In this document: positions 27,729 through 34,850 of the stretch, piece by piece
Numbering within the stretch: the stretch's first letter is position 1
Layout of the letters: each line of letters starts with the position of its first letter
Assembly: GCF_047238105.1 (NCBI RefSeq)
Contig: NZ_JBDFMD010000001.1
Coordinates: 5,518,001 to 5,582,000 of the forward strand
DNA: 64,000 bases
Source of the DNA: Paenibacillus_D sp047238105
Lineage (GTDB): Bacteria > Bacillota > Bacilli > Paenibacillales > Paenibacillaceae
Direction: 5' to 3'
The notes under the pieces: generated by a model
Seen by the model: the letters and a program-made list of their open reading frames with translations, nothing else
What the model was told of the DNA's origin: nothing
Database searches by the model: none
Program-made: the position numbers and the translations under genes

Positions 27729-27747
27729 GATAATGATAATCATTATC
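27729..27747. promoter_or_regulatory. Fur box, perfect match
   Basis: GATAATGATAATCATTATC is identical to the 19-bp Fur consensus. It lies 57 bases before the small NEAT-like gene (minus strand), placing that gene under iron repression. Confidence 0.9.
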
Positions 27748-27995
27748 AGTAACGACTTAAAAAAATTTACCTTTAACGTCTGACCTTCTTGGGAGAGTTG
27801 TAAGCTACACCGGTGTTTCATGCCGCCTGCCGATTCATGACTTCGTCAGGGCGGAGACGTGTACATCGTCTTCGCAAATTTATCGTACACATCGATTGTG
27901 AACAGAGTATGAACAAAAAATTACAAAATGGATGACATGCCTCCCTATAAAAAAAGTTCTTCGATAAGCACAGTGGCCCCGCCTTCAAAAAAAGG

Positions 27996-28025
27996 TTGAT
28001 AGGCACGCAAATAAACTGGTAAATT
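27996..28025 (+). promoter_or_regulatory. Sigma-A-like promoter of the response regulator
   Basis: TTGATA (27996-28001), an 18-base spacer and TAAATT (28020-28025). The Fur box beginning at 28034 would cover the transcription start. Confidence 0.5.
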
Positions 28026-28033
28026 ATATATGT

Positions 28034-28052
28034 GATAATAATTATCATTATC
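28034..28052. promoter_or_regulatory. Second Fur box (17 of 19 positions)
   Basis: GATAATAATTATCATTATC differs from the Fur consensus at two positions. It lies 9 bases after the -10 element of the promoter for the leader peptide and response regulator, a repressing position. Confidence 0.8.
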
Positions 28053-28107
28053 ATCTACATAAATTGTTTTCCGGAAGGGAACTTGCTTAAGGAAGGATGA
28101 GGAAGAG

Positions 28108-28140
28108 ATGAATTGCAATGAAGTGGTGCCTTGCCAATGA
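28108..28140 (+). CDS. Possible 10-residue leader peptide with two cysteines
   Basis: The short frame encodes MNCNEVVPCQ and ends in TGA overlapping the ATG of the response regulator (ATGA). GGAAGG and GAGG sequences lie just upstream, whereas the regulator itself has no good ribosome binding site, so translation may depend on coupling through this peptide. The function is unknown; the two Cys residues are notable in an iron-controlled gene. It could equally be chance. Confidence 0.35.
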   Translation: MNCNEVVPCQ

Positions 28141-28820
28141 AGCAGCTGCTCATCACAGACGATGACGCCGATATCCGGTCATTGCTGGGTCATTATATGA
28201 CGATGGAAGGTTTTCGGGTACTGGAGGCCAAAAACGGCCGCGAAGCGATGAGTCTGCTGAAGGCGCATGCCGTGGATCTGGCAATAACGGACATTATCAT
28301 GCCCGAAGTGGACGGGTTCACTTTATGTGAGCATATCCGGAGAAATTACGATATTCCGATCATATTGCTGTCGGCAAAAAGTCAGCTCAGCGACAAGGTG
28401 CAAGGCTATTTGAGCGGGACCGACGACTACGTCACCAAGCCGGTGGAGCCGCAGGAGCTGCTGTATCGTATCAAGGCGCTGTTCCGCCGCTACTCGCTGG
28501 CATCCCATGACAAAATCCGGCTTGGCCGTCTCATAATTGATCGCATCAATTATGAGGTGACGGACGGAGACCGTGTGCTGCTGCTGCCGATGAAAGAATT
28601 TGAACTGCTGGCCCAGCTTGCCCAGTATCCGGGAAGGCTGTTCTCCAGAGACGAGTTGATCTGTCTTGTCTGGGGATCCGACTACGTCGGGGACGAGCGG
28701 ACGGTGGATGTCCATATCAAGCGGCTCCGCAAGCGGTTCGGCGGACATGGACAGGCCGGAGGGTTTGCGATACTCACGGTGAGGGGGATCGGCTACAAGC
28801 TTGAGATCATGAGAGACTGA
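28137..28820 (+). CDS. OmpR-family response regulator, HssR-like
   Basis: 227 residues from ATG 28137 (an in-frame TTG at 28131 is the alternative). The receiver domain has acidic pocket residues TDDDAD at 7-12, phospho-acceptor Asp52 (TDIIMPEVDGF) and a conserved SGTDDYVTKP. The C-terminal winged helix includes DERTVDVHIKRLRKRF and TVRGIGYKLE. From memory the sequence resembles HssR, the heme-responsive regulator of Staphylococcus and Bacillus, notably ISGTDDYVTKP-like and GDERTVDVHIKRLR. Unlike hssRS, no histidine kinase gene follows. The Fur box and NEAT neighbours make a role in heme or iron response likely. Confidence 0.85.
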   Translation: MKQLLITDDDADIRSLLGHYMTMEGFRVLEAKNGREAMSLLKAHAVDLAITDIIMPEVDGFTLCEHIRRNYDIPIILLSAKSQLSDKVQGYLSGTDDYVTKPVEPQELLYRIKALFRRYSLASHDKIRLGRLIIDRINYEVTDGDRVLLLPMKEFELLAQLAQYPGRLFSRDELICLVWGSDYVGDERTVDVHIKRLRKRFGGHGQAGGFAILTVRGIGYKLEIMRD

Positions 28821-28954
28821 CCGTGTTCCGAATGAGCCCGAAGTTTTTTTGTGAACATAGTCCCTTTTTATTGAGAAGGAAGACGCTGGTTGCATTTGGA
28901 AAGGAAAAGTAAACTAATAAAAGCGAGGACGATTTAGAGCGAAGGAGGGTTTGA

Positions 28955-30256
28955 ATGATTTCTATACGTTGGAAAAAAACGAGCCTCATCTCGGACAGCA
29001 GCGTGCATACCCGCAGAATTTTAGCCTTGTGCGCAGCAATTGTGGTGGCAGCAGTGTTAGTGATTGGTGCGTCTGAGGCGCGCGCGGATCGTGTGGAGGA
29101 GAGAATCACTGTGTTCTTCAACGTAGATGAAGACCCGGTTGCTTTTGTGGTAGATCCATTAAATCATCAAGGAACTACACTGGTGCAGATGCGCCCGCTG
29201 TTTGAGGGACTGGGCATGGATGTCTCGTGGAATGCAGTCTCCCGGCAGGTTAGCGCCAAGAGGGACGGGGTGACGCTGGAGCTCAAACCAGGCGAAGAGA
29301 CGGCGACGGTCAACGGCAGGGCGATCGCCTTGCAGGTACCCGCCGTCAACCATGAGGGTCATGTGATGGTCCCTTTGCGGTTTATTGGCGAATCCACAGG
29401 CGCATACGTGCACTGGGATCCTGTCGGCCGCTCGATTGTTATTGTGACAGCAGATTGGATGGAAGACAATGGGGTCACGATAGAGCTGGTCAAGGCATTA
29501 CTGGTGGAGGAGCAGGCCAAACGCAATGCGGAGCATGCTGCCCAGCGAGCGGAAGAGGCAAACCAGCCGCAGACGCCAGTGCCTCCGGCACAGCCGGGTA
29601 CGTCGGCCAAAGTTAATCTGAATGCATTGACCGGTATGTATTACGGCGGAGCCTATGATTATGGCGGCTATGAGTGCGGCGGGATATGCTGGGTGTTCTA
29701 TACCTTCCTGCCCGACAACCGCGTGGTCGTGGGGGAGATTGCGGGCGGTGGCCCAGAGACCGTCGACTGCAAGGTAGATAAGTGCCGCACGTATGCGATC
29801 AAGAATGGGCAGCTTGTGATTGAAGGACAAGAAGCGCTGACGATCGGCCTGACAGACGACGGGATGCTGGAGATCGACGAGGTCCGGCTGCGTCCGGTAA
29901 GCCCGATGCCTGAGGGGACCCGCATGAATGGAGAGTATATCTCACAAGGCTATCATGGACTGGTGGGCATTACTCCCTTCTCGAGTTCGTGGACCGATAC
30001 GATCAAGTTTTATAGCGACGGGCGTTTCGAGAGCGACAGCTCCTCGATAGCCTCGCTGAATACGGGAGTCGCCCGCACGGACAGCGTCTCTTCCGAAGAG
30101 AGCGTATCCGGCCGCTATGCGATTAACCGCAACACCATAACATTGACCTATGATGACGGACGAACAGAGCGCTTTGTGTATGCGGTCCAGCCGCCTCGCG
30201 ACGATGGACGGGTATACGTCCAGATAGGCAACCGCAGTTTTCATTTGAAATCGTAG
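28955..30256 (+). CDS. Secreted protein with copper amine oxidase N-terminal (stalk) domain
   Basis: 433 residues. A signal peptide (about 1-47, ending ASEARA) is followed by a copper-amine-oxidase-N-type domain (about 50-165: VQMRPLFEGLGMDVSW, VMVPLRFIGESTGAYVHWD). This is a beta-rich module common in Paenibacillus exported proteins and has no oxidase activity itself. A coiled Ala/Glu/Gln linker and a C-terminal half follow, with YYGGAYDYGGYECGG and several Cys (possible disulfides), and a lipocalin-like repeated strand pattern. The role is unknown. The gene starts with AAGGAGGG and ends at a strong terminator, so it is probably monocistronic. Confidence 0.75.
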   Translation: MISIRWKKTSLISDSSVHTRRILALCAAIVVAAVLVIGASEARADRVEERITVFFNVDEDPVAFVVDPLNHQGTTLVQMRPLFEGLGMDVSWNAVSRQVSAKRDGVTLELKPGEETATVNGRAIALQVPAVNHEGHVMVPLRFIGESTGAYVHWDPVGRSIVIVTADWMEDNGVTIELVKALLVEEQAKRNAEHAAQRAEEANQPQTPVPPAQPGTSAKVNLNALTGMYYGGAYDYGGYECGGICWVFYTFLPDNRVVVGEIAGGGPETVDCKVDKCRTYAIKNGQLVIEGQEALTIGLTDDGMLEIDEVRLRPVSPMPEGTRMNGEYISQGYHGLVGITPFSSSWTDTIKFYSDGRFESDSSSIASLNTGVARTDSVSSEESVSGRYAINRNTITLTYDDGRTERFVYAVQPPRDDGRVYVQIGNRSFHLKS

Positions 30257-30267
30257 TACCTTACAGC

Positions 30268-30306
30268 AAAAAAAGCTTTTCGCTATTGGCGATCAGCTTT
30301 TTTTTA
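30268..30306 (+). terminator. Rho-independent terminator
   Basis: AAAAAAGCT and AGCTTTTTT arms enclose an inner CGCT/GGCG pairing, followed by a T8 run. It ends the amine-oxidase-N-domain gene. Confidence 0.8.
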
Positions 30307-30443
30307 CTTCATTTATAAGTTTCCTGGGCTTTGTGGGGATAATTTTTTACTGCCACTTAGGCGGCGTCACTTCAGAAAAACTGGTCCGCAAGAGTAAAAG
30401 AGGGGTAATAGGAAATAATCCTAGACATAAGGAGGCAGGTTTC

Positions 30444-31343
30444 ATGAAACTTGAAAAGCGCAAGTTCGGCAGGACGGACATGGAGGTGACGGCACTCGGA
30501 TTTGGGGCGGCCGAGATCGGCATCACCGATCTGCCTGAGCAGGAGGCGATCCGGTTGCTTCAGGAAGTGCTGGATACGGGAATCAATGTGGTGGACACGG
30601 CTTCGACCTACAACAACAGTGAAGAGCTAATCGGCAAGGCGATATCGGACCGCCGGGACTCCTATTATCTATTTACGAAGTGCGGCGAGGCGCAGTCGGT
30701 GGGTCTCGATTATCCGGATTGGGATCCACGGGCGGTGCGGCCGAGCATCGAGCGCAGTCTGAAACGGATGAAGACCGACTATGTCGATCTCGTCCAGATC
30801 CATAGCTGCTCCGAGGCAATCCTCAGACAGGGCGGGCTGATCGAGGAGCTGCAAAAAGCGCGGGCTGCCGGTCTGACCCGTTACATCGGCTACAGCGGCG
30901 ATAGTACAGATGCCCTCTACGCGGTGGAGACCGGTGTATTCGATACGCTGCAGACATCGATCAACATCGCGGATCAGGAGGCGCTTGATCTGTTCCTGAG
31001 CGAGGCGAGACAGCGGGAGCTCGGCATCATCGCCAAGCGGCCGGTTGCCAATGTTGTCTGGAAGCGCCCCCAGGACGCGGTTAACCGGCCGGATGAATAC
31101 GAAAAGCGGCTGGACAAGCTGGACTTCGGCTTTATCGGGGAGGACCCGAAGGCTGCGATCGGCACCGCGCTCCGCTTCACGCTGGCGCATGCGGACATCG
31201 CGATCGTCGGCACGACCAATATGGAACATCTCCGGGACAATCTGCAGGATGCTGGCAAGGGGCCGCTGGAGCGGGAGCAGTTGGAACGGATCCGGGCGCG
31301 CTGGCAGGAGCGGCGCGAGCCGGCCTGGGCGGGCAAGACCTAA
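30444..31343 (+). CDS. Aldo/keto reductase
   Basis: 299 residues from ATG 30444 with AAGGAGG upstream; the frame is open from 30333 without a site. It has the AKR N-terminus (RKFGRTDMEVTALGFGAAEIG), the catalytic Asp and Tyr region (GINVVDTASTYNNSEELIG), catalytic Lys in FTKCGE, and LVQIHSC in place of the usual QxH strand. The C-terminal cofactor region (IVGTTNMEHLRDNL) fits NADP binding. It reduces an aldehyde or ketone, or oxidises a sugar. It is alone between two terminators. Confidence 0.9.
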   Translation: MKLEKRKFGRTDMEVTALGFGAAEIGITDLPEQEAIRLLQEVLDTGINVVDTASTYNNSEELIGKAISDRRDSYYLFTKCGEAQSVGLDYPDWDPRAVRPSIERSLKRMKTDYVDLVQIHSCSEAILRQGGLIEELQKARAAGLTRYIGYSGDSTDALYAVETGVFDTLQTSINIADQEALDLFLSEARQRELGIIAKRPVANVVWKRPQDAVNRPDEYEKRLDKLDFGFIGEDPKAAIGTALRFTLAHADIAIVGTTNMEHLRDNLQDAGKGPLEREQLERIRARWQERREPAWAGKT

Positions 31344-31419
31344 TATGCTGGATGCGGGAACGGAATAGCTCTGGATGAACATGAAAATTCATACTCGTTT
31401 GCGTAAAAAAACTGAAATC

Positions 31420-31501
31420 GGTCCAATGAACACGATTTTTCGAGCTCGTTGCAGTTATTTGAGCAAAAGTGGTCAAACGAATACGATTATTCGTGTCCAT
31501 T
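31420..31501. repeat. Two degenerate 31-bp repeat copies, about 51 bases apart
   Basis: Copies begin GGTCCAATGAACACGATTTT (31420) and GGTCAAACGAATACGATTAT (31471), about three-quarters identical over 31 bases. The second contains the hairpin CGAATA-CGAT-TATTCG. A similar sequence, inverted, occurs near 34650-34700. Confidence 0.45.
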
Positions 31502-31558
31502 AGGCCATGGGCGGACTTCCACGCCGTCGGTCAGCAAAAGAAAACGACATATACACTA

Positions 31559-31598
31559 GCAAAGGAGCCGGGCATCAAATCGCCCGACTCCTTTTGAT
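31559..31598. terminator. Hairpin terminator
   Basis: AAAGGAG-C-CGGGC and GCCCG-A-CTCCTTTT arms with a 7-base loop. It probably ends read-through from the aldo/keto reductase and isolates the MerR promoter. Confidence 0.7.
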
Positions 31599-31614
31599 GA
31601 TCATTAAAAACGGC

Positions 31615-31645
31615 TTGACTTGGAGTATGCTCCAGGGCGTAATCT
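31615..31645 (+). promoter_or_regulatory. MerR-type promoter with 19-bp spacer and operator
   Basis: TTGACT (-35) and TAATCT (-10) are 19 bases apart, the over-long spacing that MerR proteins untwist. The spacer holds the dyad TGGAG-TATG-CTCCA, close to the operator I recall for AdhR/YraB-type MerR regulators (CTTGACTTGGAGT...ACTCCA). It controls the MerR/dehydrogenase pair. Confidence 0.8.
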
Positions 31646-31683
31646 TCAATTGCGAGGCAAAACGAAGCGAAGGGAGGGCGCGG

Positions 31684-32088
31684 ATGAAAGAGCATGGAAA
31701 CCTGAATGAAAGCGGCGGGAGCCTGACCATATCCGAAGCGGCGGCCCTTACCGGCCTTACTGCAGATACGTTGCGCTACTACGAGAAAATCGGCTTGATC
31801 GAATCGCCTGTTCGCGGGAGCGGATCGCAGCGGAGGTACAGCGAGCGGGATATCGGAAAAGTCAGATTCCTTACCCACCTCAAGCGGACACATATGCCGC
31901 TGAAGAAGATTCGGAACTATGTAAACAGCTATAATGCGCAGGATGAAGCACAATGCTACGCTTTGCTCGACGAGCATAGACAAGCGATCGAGACCCAGAT
32001 GGCCGATTTGCAGGAGACATTGAACCTCATTCGCTACAAGCTGGAGCACTTTCAGGACATCAAAGACGGTGAATCGAAGGAGAGATAG
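31684..32088 (+). CDS. MerR-family transcriptional regulator
   Basis: 134 residues from ATG 31684 with GGGAGG upstream. The N-terminal MerR winged helix-turn-helix is clear (LTISEAAALTGLTADTLRYY, then EKIGLIESPVRG and QRRYSERDI), followed by a coiled dimerisation helix (about 85-130). One Cys lies in the middle (DEAQCYALLDEHR), as in aldehyde-sensing AdhR-type members. It lies behind its own 19-bp-spacer promoter and its stop codon overlaps the GTG of the dehydrogenase gene, so it probably activates both in response to a reactive carbonyl or related stress. Confidence 0.92.
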   Translation: MKEHGNLNESGGSLTISEAAALTGLTADTLRYYEKIGLIESPVRGSGSQRRYSERDIGKVRFLTHLKRTHMPLKKIRNYVNSYNAQDEAQCYALLDEHRQAIETQMADLQETLNLIRYKLEHFQDIKDGESKER

Positions 32089-33101
32089 TGTTGAACTTAC
32101 AATCCAATACAGCACAAACCCAGCAGCAGCCTCTGCATTCCGGCTATGGGCCGCGTACGACGGCCAGCGATATATTGGGAGCAACCAAACTGAGCGGAAA
32201 AACGGCGCTTGTCACCGGAGGCTACTCCGGACTCGGCCTGGAAGTTTCGCGCGTTCTTGCGGAAGCGGGCGCTCATGTGATCATTCCGGTGCGGTCACCG
32301 GAAAAAGCAGCAGCCGTGGCAGCCACCATCCCGGGAGCGGAACTGGAGAGACTAGATCTATCTGATCCGCATTCTATTGATGCTTTCTCCAACAGATTCC
32401 TGGAGTCGGGCCGACCGCTGCATATGTTGATCAACAACGCAGGCATTATGGCGATCCCGGAGCAGCGCGACAATAGAGGCTATGAGCTTCAGTTCGCCAC
32501 CAATCATCTGGGCCACTTCCAGCTCACAGCGCGGTTGTGGCCGGCATTGCAGCTTGCAGGCGAGGCAAGGGTGATCTCGGTATCTTCGGGAGCGCACCGG
32601 TTGAGCCCGATTCATTTTGAGGATCCGAACTACAGGGATCGTCCCTATGACAAATGGGAAGCCTATGGACAGTCCAAAACGGCGAATGCGTTATTGGCCC
32701 TGGAGCTGGATAGACGAGCAAAATCCCATGGCGTGCGTGCTTTCTCGGTGCACCCCGGCTCCATAGTTACCGATCTCTCCCGTCATTTGTCCGACGAAGA
32801 GATGCGAGAGATGGGAGCTTTGGATGAAGAGGGACGGCGAGCTTACAGCGAAACCACAGAGGAGCGCAAGACGGTGCCCGAAGGCGCGGCTACGATCGTC
32901 TGGTGCGCGACTAGCAGCCAGCTTGAGGGGAAGGGCGGCGTCTATTGCCAAAATATCGATATCGCGCCACTGTTATCTTCCATAGATGGTGTCCGCGATC
33001 ATAACCTGCCCGGCGTCAGCTACTGGGCTGCCGACGGACAGGCTGCCGCGCAGCTGTGGTCGCTTAGCGAAGCGTTGACCGGCGTTTCCTTCGATATCTG
33101 A
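32088..33101 (+). CDS. Short-chain dehydrogenase/reductase
   Basis: 337 residues from GTG 32088, one base overlapping the MerR stop, with AAGGAG upstream. Rossmann motif TGGYSGLG (about 43-50), NNAG motif, and the catalytic YGQSK (YxxxK) are all present. The length and the FATNHLGHFQLT segment resemble the retinol-dehydrogenase-like or WW-domain oxidoreductase-like branch. It uses NAD(P)H on an unknown carbonyl or alcohol. Coupling to an AdhR-like MerR gene suggests carbonyl detoxification. Confidence 0.9.
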   Translation: MLNLQSNTAQTQQQPLHSGYGPRTTASDILGATKLSGKTALVTGGYSGLGLEVSRVLAEAGAHVIIPVRSPEKAAAVAATIPGAELERLDLSDPHSIDAFSNRFLESGRPLHMLINNAGIMAIPEQRDNRGYELQFATNHLGHFQLTARLWPALQLAGEARVISVSSGAHRLSPIHFEDPNYRDRPYDKWEAYGQSKTANALLALELDRRAKSHGVRAFSVHPGSIVTDLSRHLSDEEMREMGALDEEGRRAYSETTEERKTVPEGAATIVWCATSSQLEGKGGVYCQNIDIAPLLSSIDGVRDHNLPGVSYWAADGQAAAQLWSLSEALTGVSFDI

Positions 33102-33111
33102 ACCAATGTAC

Positions 33112-33153
33112 AAAACCTCCATCCCTGCCGTATAAGCGAGGTGGAGGTTTTTT
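33112..33153 (+). terminator. Rho-independent terminator
   Basis: AAAACCTCCA (33112-33121) pairs with TGGAGGTTTT ending at a T-run (33142-33153). It ends the MerR/dehydrogenase operon. Confidence 0.85.
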
Positions 33154-33246
33154 GCTGCTAAGTGGAACGGGAATCATAAAGTTAATCTAAACATATGTAG
33201 CGGATCCTGCCGCTGGTCCGTCTAATAGGGTGGAGGTGGTTATCCG

Positions 33247-33801
33247 ATGAAGCCGGCCGGCTCAGACCAAAGAGAGAACTACCCGGACGACCCAGCCCGG
33301 GCATTGCAACAGATGATGGATGCGCATGGCAGCGATGTGCTGCGGACCGCTTATTTCTATACAGGGGATCGGCATCTGGCCGAGGATATCAGCCAGGAGG
33401 TGTTCCTGAGAGCTTATCGCAACTGGCGAGGATTCAGAGGCGGCAGCAAGGTGCTCACCTGGCTGACCCGAATCACGCTCAATCTGTGCCGCGACAAGAC
33501 AGCGCTCCGCTCCGCTTCTGAGCAGCCGACAGACCCGGGGCTGCTGGCTCTAAACCGCACAGGCAGCGTGGAAGAAGAAGCGATGGCCCGGCTGGGCCGA
33601 AGCGAGCTCTTGCAGCAGCTGGCGAGATTGTCGCTAGCGTACAGGGAAGTGCTGTATCTCTATTATTATCTGGACTTCACAACGACAGAAATCGCTGAAG
33701 CGACTGGCGTACCAGAGGGGACCGTGCGCGGCAGACTGCACCGGGCGCGCGAGCAGCTGGCGCAGAAGTTGAAGGAGGAGGTGGCGAGCGATGGTCGATG
33801 A
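33247..33801 (+). CDS. ECF-type RNA polymerase sigma factor
   Basis: 184 residues. Sigma region 2 is at about 25-85 (AEDISQEVFLRAYRNW, WLTRITLNLCRD) and region 4 at about 120-175 (LSLAYREVLYLYYYLDFTTT, VPEGTVRGRLHRAREQL). The ribosome binding site GGAGG is upstream. It overlaps the next gene by 11 bases, the usual arrangement for an ECF sigma and its membrane anti-sigma factor. The regulon and signal are unknown. Confidence 0.93.
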   Translation: MKPAGSDQRENYPDDPARALQQMMDAHGSDVLRTAYFYTGDRHLAEDISQEVFLRAYRNWRGFRGGSKVLTWLTRITLNLCRDKTALRSASEQPTDPGLLALNRTGSVEEEAMARLGRSELLQQLARLSLAYREVLYLYYYLDFTTTEIAEATGVPEGTVRGRLHRAREQLAQKLKEEVASDGR

Positions 33802-34546
33802 CAGTAACACAACAAAGCCCAGACCGGCAGAAGACGAGGCGATGGGCAGGCTGTTCAAGGAAGAGCTCGATGCGCATCTGTTCGATGGACTGGCGCTTGA
33901 CAACGATAAAAAAAAGGAGTGGATGGATATGATTCAACAAACTGAAACGGTACAAGTACGGACGAACTGGTGGACATCCGGCCGCAAACGGCTGGTGAGC
34001 GGAGCGGTCGCGGCAGCGCTGATGCTGGGCATCGGAATCCCGCTCTTCCTGAGCAACAATCCGATCCCCTTGCCTGGGACTGAGATTACCGTTCCGGGCA
34101 CGCAGCCTCCAGACCCCGGCACCAGCGGCGGCATAGTGGATCCAGGAAGCAGCGAGCTGTCGCCGCTCGTCACGGAGCAGGTCGGCTCGCTGGAGGAAGC
34201 GGAGGAGAAGTTCGGCGAGCCGATCCGGCTGCCGGAGGCTATGCCTGAAGGCTATGAGCTCGTCGAGATCGCCGCGGTAGGGTACCCGGGGGAATCGCCC
34301 CTGCGCGTACATTTCCAGTATGAGAGCGGCGAGGACGGCTACCTGACGTTCAGCGTCGACAAGCAGGATGCTGTGTATCCCGGCGACCTGTTCAGCGCCA
34401 TCGATCTCGGCGACGCAGAAGGAATGATCTACGCGCAGCCGACGCTGACCGAGCTGTTCTGGAAGGTTGGCGATATCCAGTACAGTATTGTAGGCACGAT
34501 CAACGAAGCGCAAGCGACAGCGCTGGCGAGTTCCACGCTAGCGTGA
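33791..34546 (+). CDS. Putative membrane anti-sigma factor with DUF4367-like domain
   Basis: 251 residues. A short cytoplasmic N-terminal part (about 1-70) precedes a single membrane segment (VSGAVAAALMLGIGIPLFL, about 72-92), a Pro/Gly/Thr linker, and an extracytoplasmic domain (about 130-250) of the DUF4367 type (LPEAMPEGYELVEIAAVGYP, FWKVGDIQYSIVGTI). It overlaps the sigma gene and has GGAGGAGG upstream. It probably holds the sigma factor at the membrane until the outer domain senses a signal. No zinc-binding ASD motif is seen, so the anti-sigma role rests on gene pairing. Confidence 0.75.
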   Translation: MVDDSNTTKPRPAEDEAMGRLFKEELDAHLFDGLALDNDKKKEWMDMIQQTETVQVRTNWWTSGRKRLVSGAVAAALMLGIGIPLFLSNNPIPLPGTEITVPGTQPPDPGTSGGIVDPGSSELSPLVTEQVGSLEEAEEKFGEPIRLPEAMPEGYELVEIAAVGYPGESPLRVHFQYESGEDGYLTFSVDKQDAVYPGDLFSAIDLGDAEGMIYAQPTLTELFWKVGDIQYSIVGTINEAQATALASSTLA

Positions 34547-34572
34547 AGAGCAGGCTGATCTCTAGTCTGCAT

Positions 34573-34627
34573 GAGTCGGACCCAAGCTTCCCCATCAGGG
34601 GGAACGCGGGTCCGGCTTTTTTTGTTG
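34573..34627 (+). terminator. Rho-independent terminator
   Basis: AGTCGGACCC and GGGTCCGGCT arms enclose a smaller CCCC/GGGG hairpin, followed by T7. It ends the sigma/anti-sigma operon. Confidence 0.85.
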
Positions 34628-34850
34628 TTGTTTAGGAGTTTAGGTAGTCCAACGAATATGAAATTTCAACCTTATTTCAGGAATATGAAAAATCGAGTTC
34701 ACGTGGCAAGTCGGAGTCGGCGCCTTCCTACGCTCAGAGCAAGTCCTTAATATTAGGCAAGAACCGCAAAAATGTCCCGTTTCGGGCGGCTGCGGCGGCT
34801 TTTATAATCAAGATGCAGACGATAATACATTGTGAAACGAGGGGAAACAG
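34628..34850. other. Region upstream of the second transporter locus
   Basis: It contains an AT-rich stretch (about 34635-34700) resembling the inverted form of the 31420 repeat, and a TATAAT (34803-34808) without a good -35 box. A GAGGGG ribosome binding site lies before the binding-protein start. No gene is seen. Confidence 0.5.

Larger units (their letters stand above)
27673..28107. other. Divergent iron-regulated promoter region
   Basis: 435 AT-rich bases between the small NEAT-like gene and the response regulator. It contains two Fur boxes and a sigma-A-like promoter (listed separately). I see no convincing gene inside; an open frame on the minus strand at 27818-28054 has no ribosome binding site and an unlikely composition. 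Confidence 0.65.
31344..31683. other. 340-base intergenic region before the MerR gene
   Basis: It holds two degenerate repeat copies (31420-31501), a hairpin terminator (31559-31598) and a MerR-type promoter (31615-31645), each listed separately. No gene is seen inside. Confidence 0.6.

Noticed and set aside
27818..28054. Minus-strand frame across the Fur-controlled region
   Set aside because: The start is formed by the Fur box repeats themselves, with no ribosome binding site; AT-rich chance frame.
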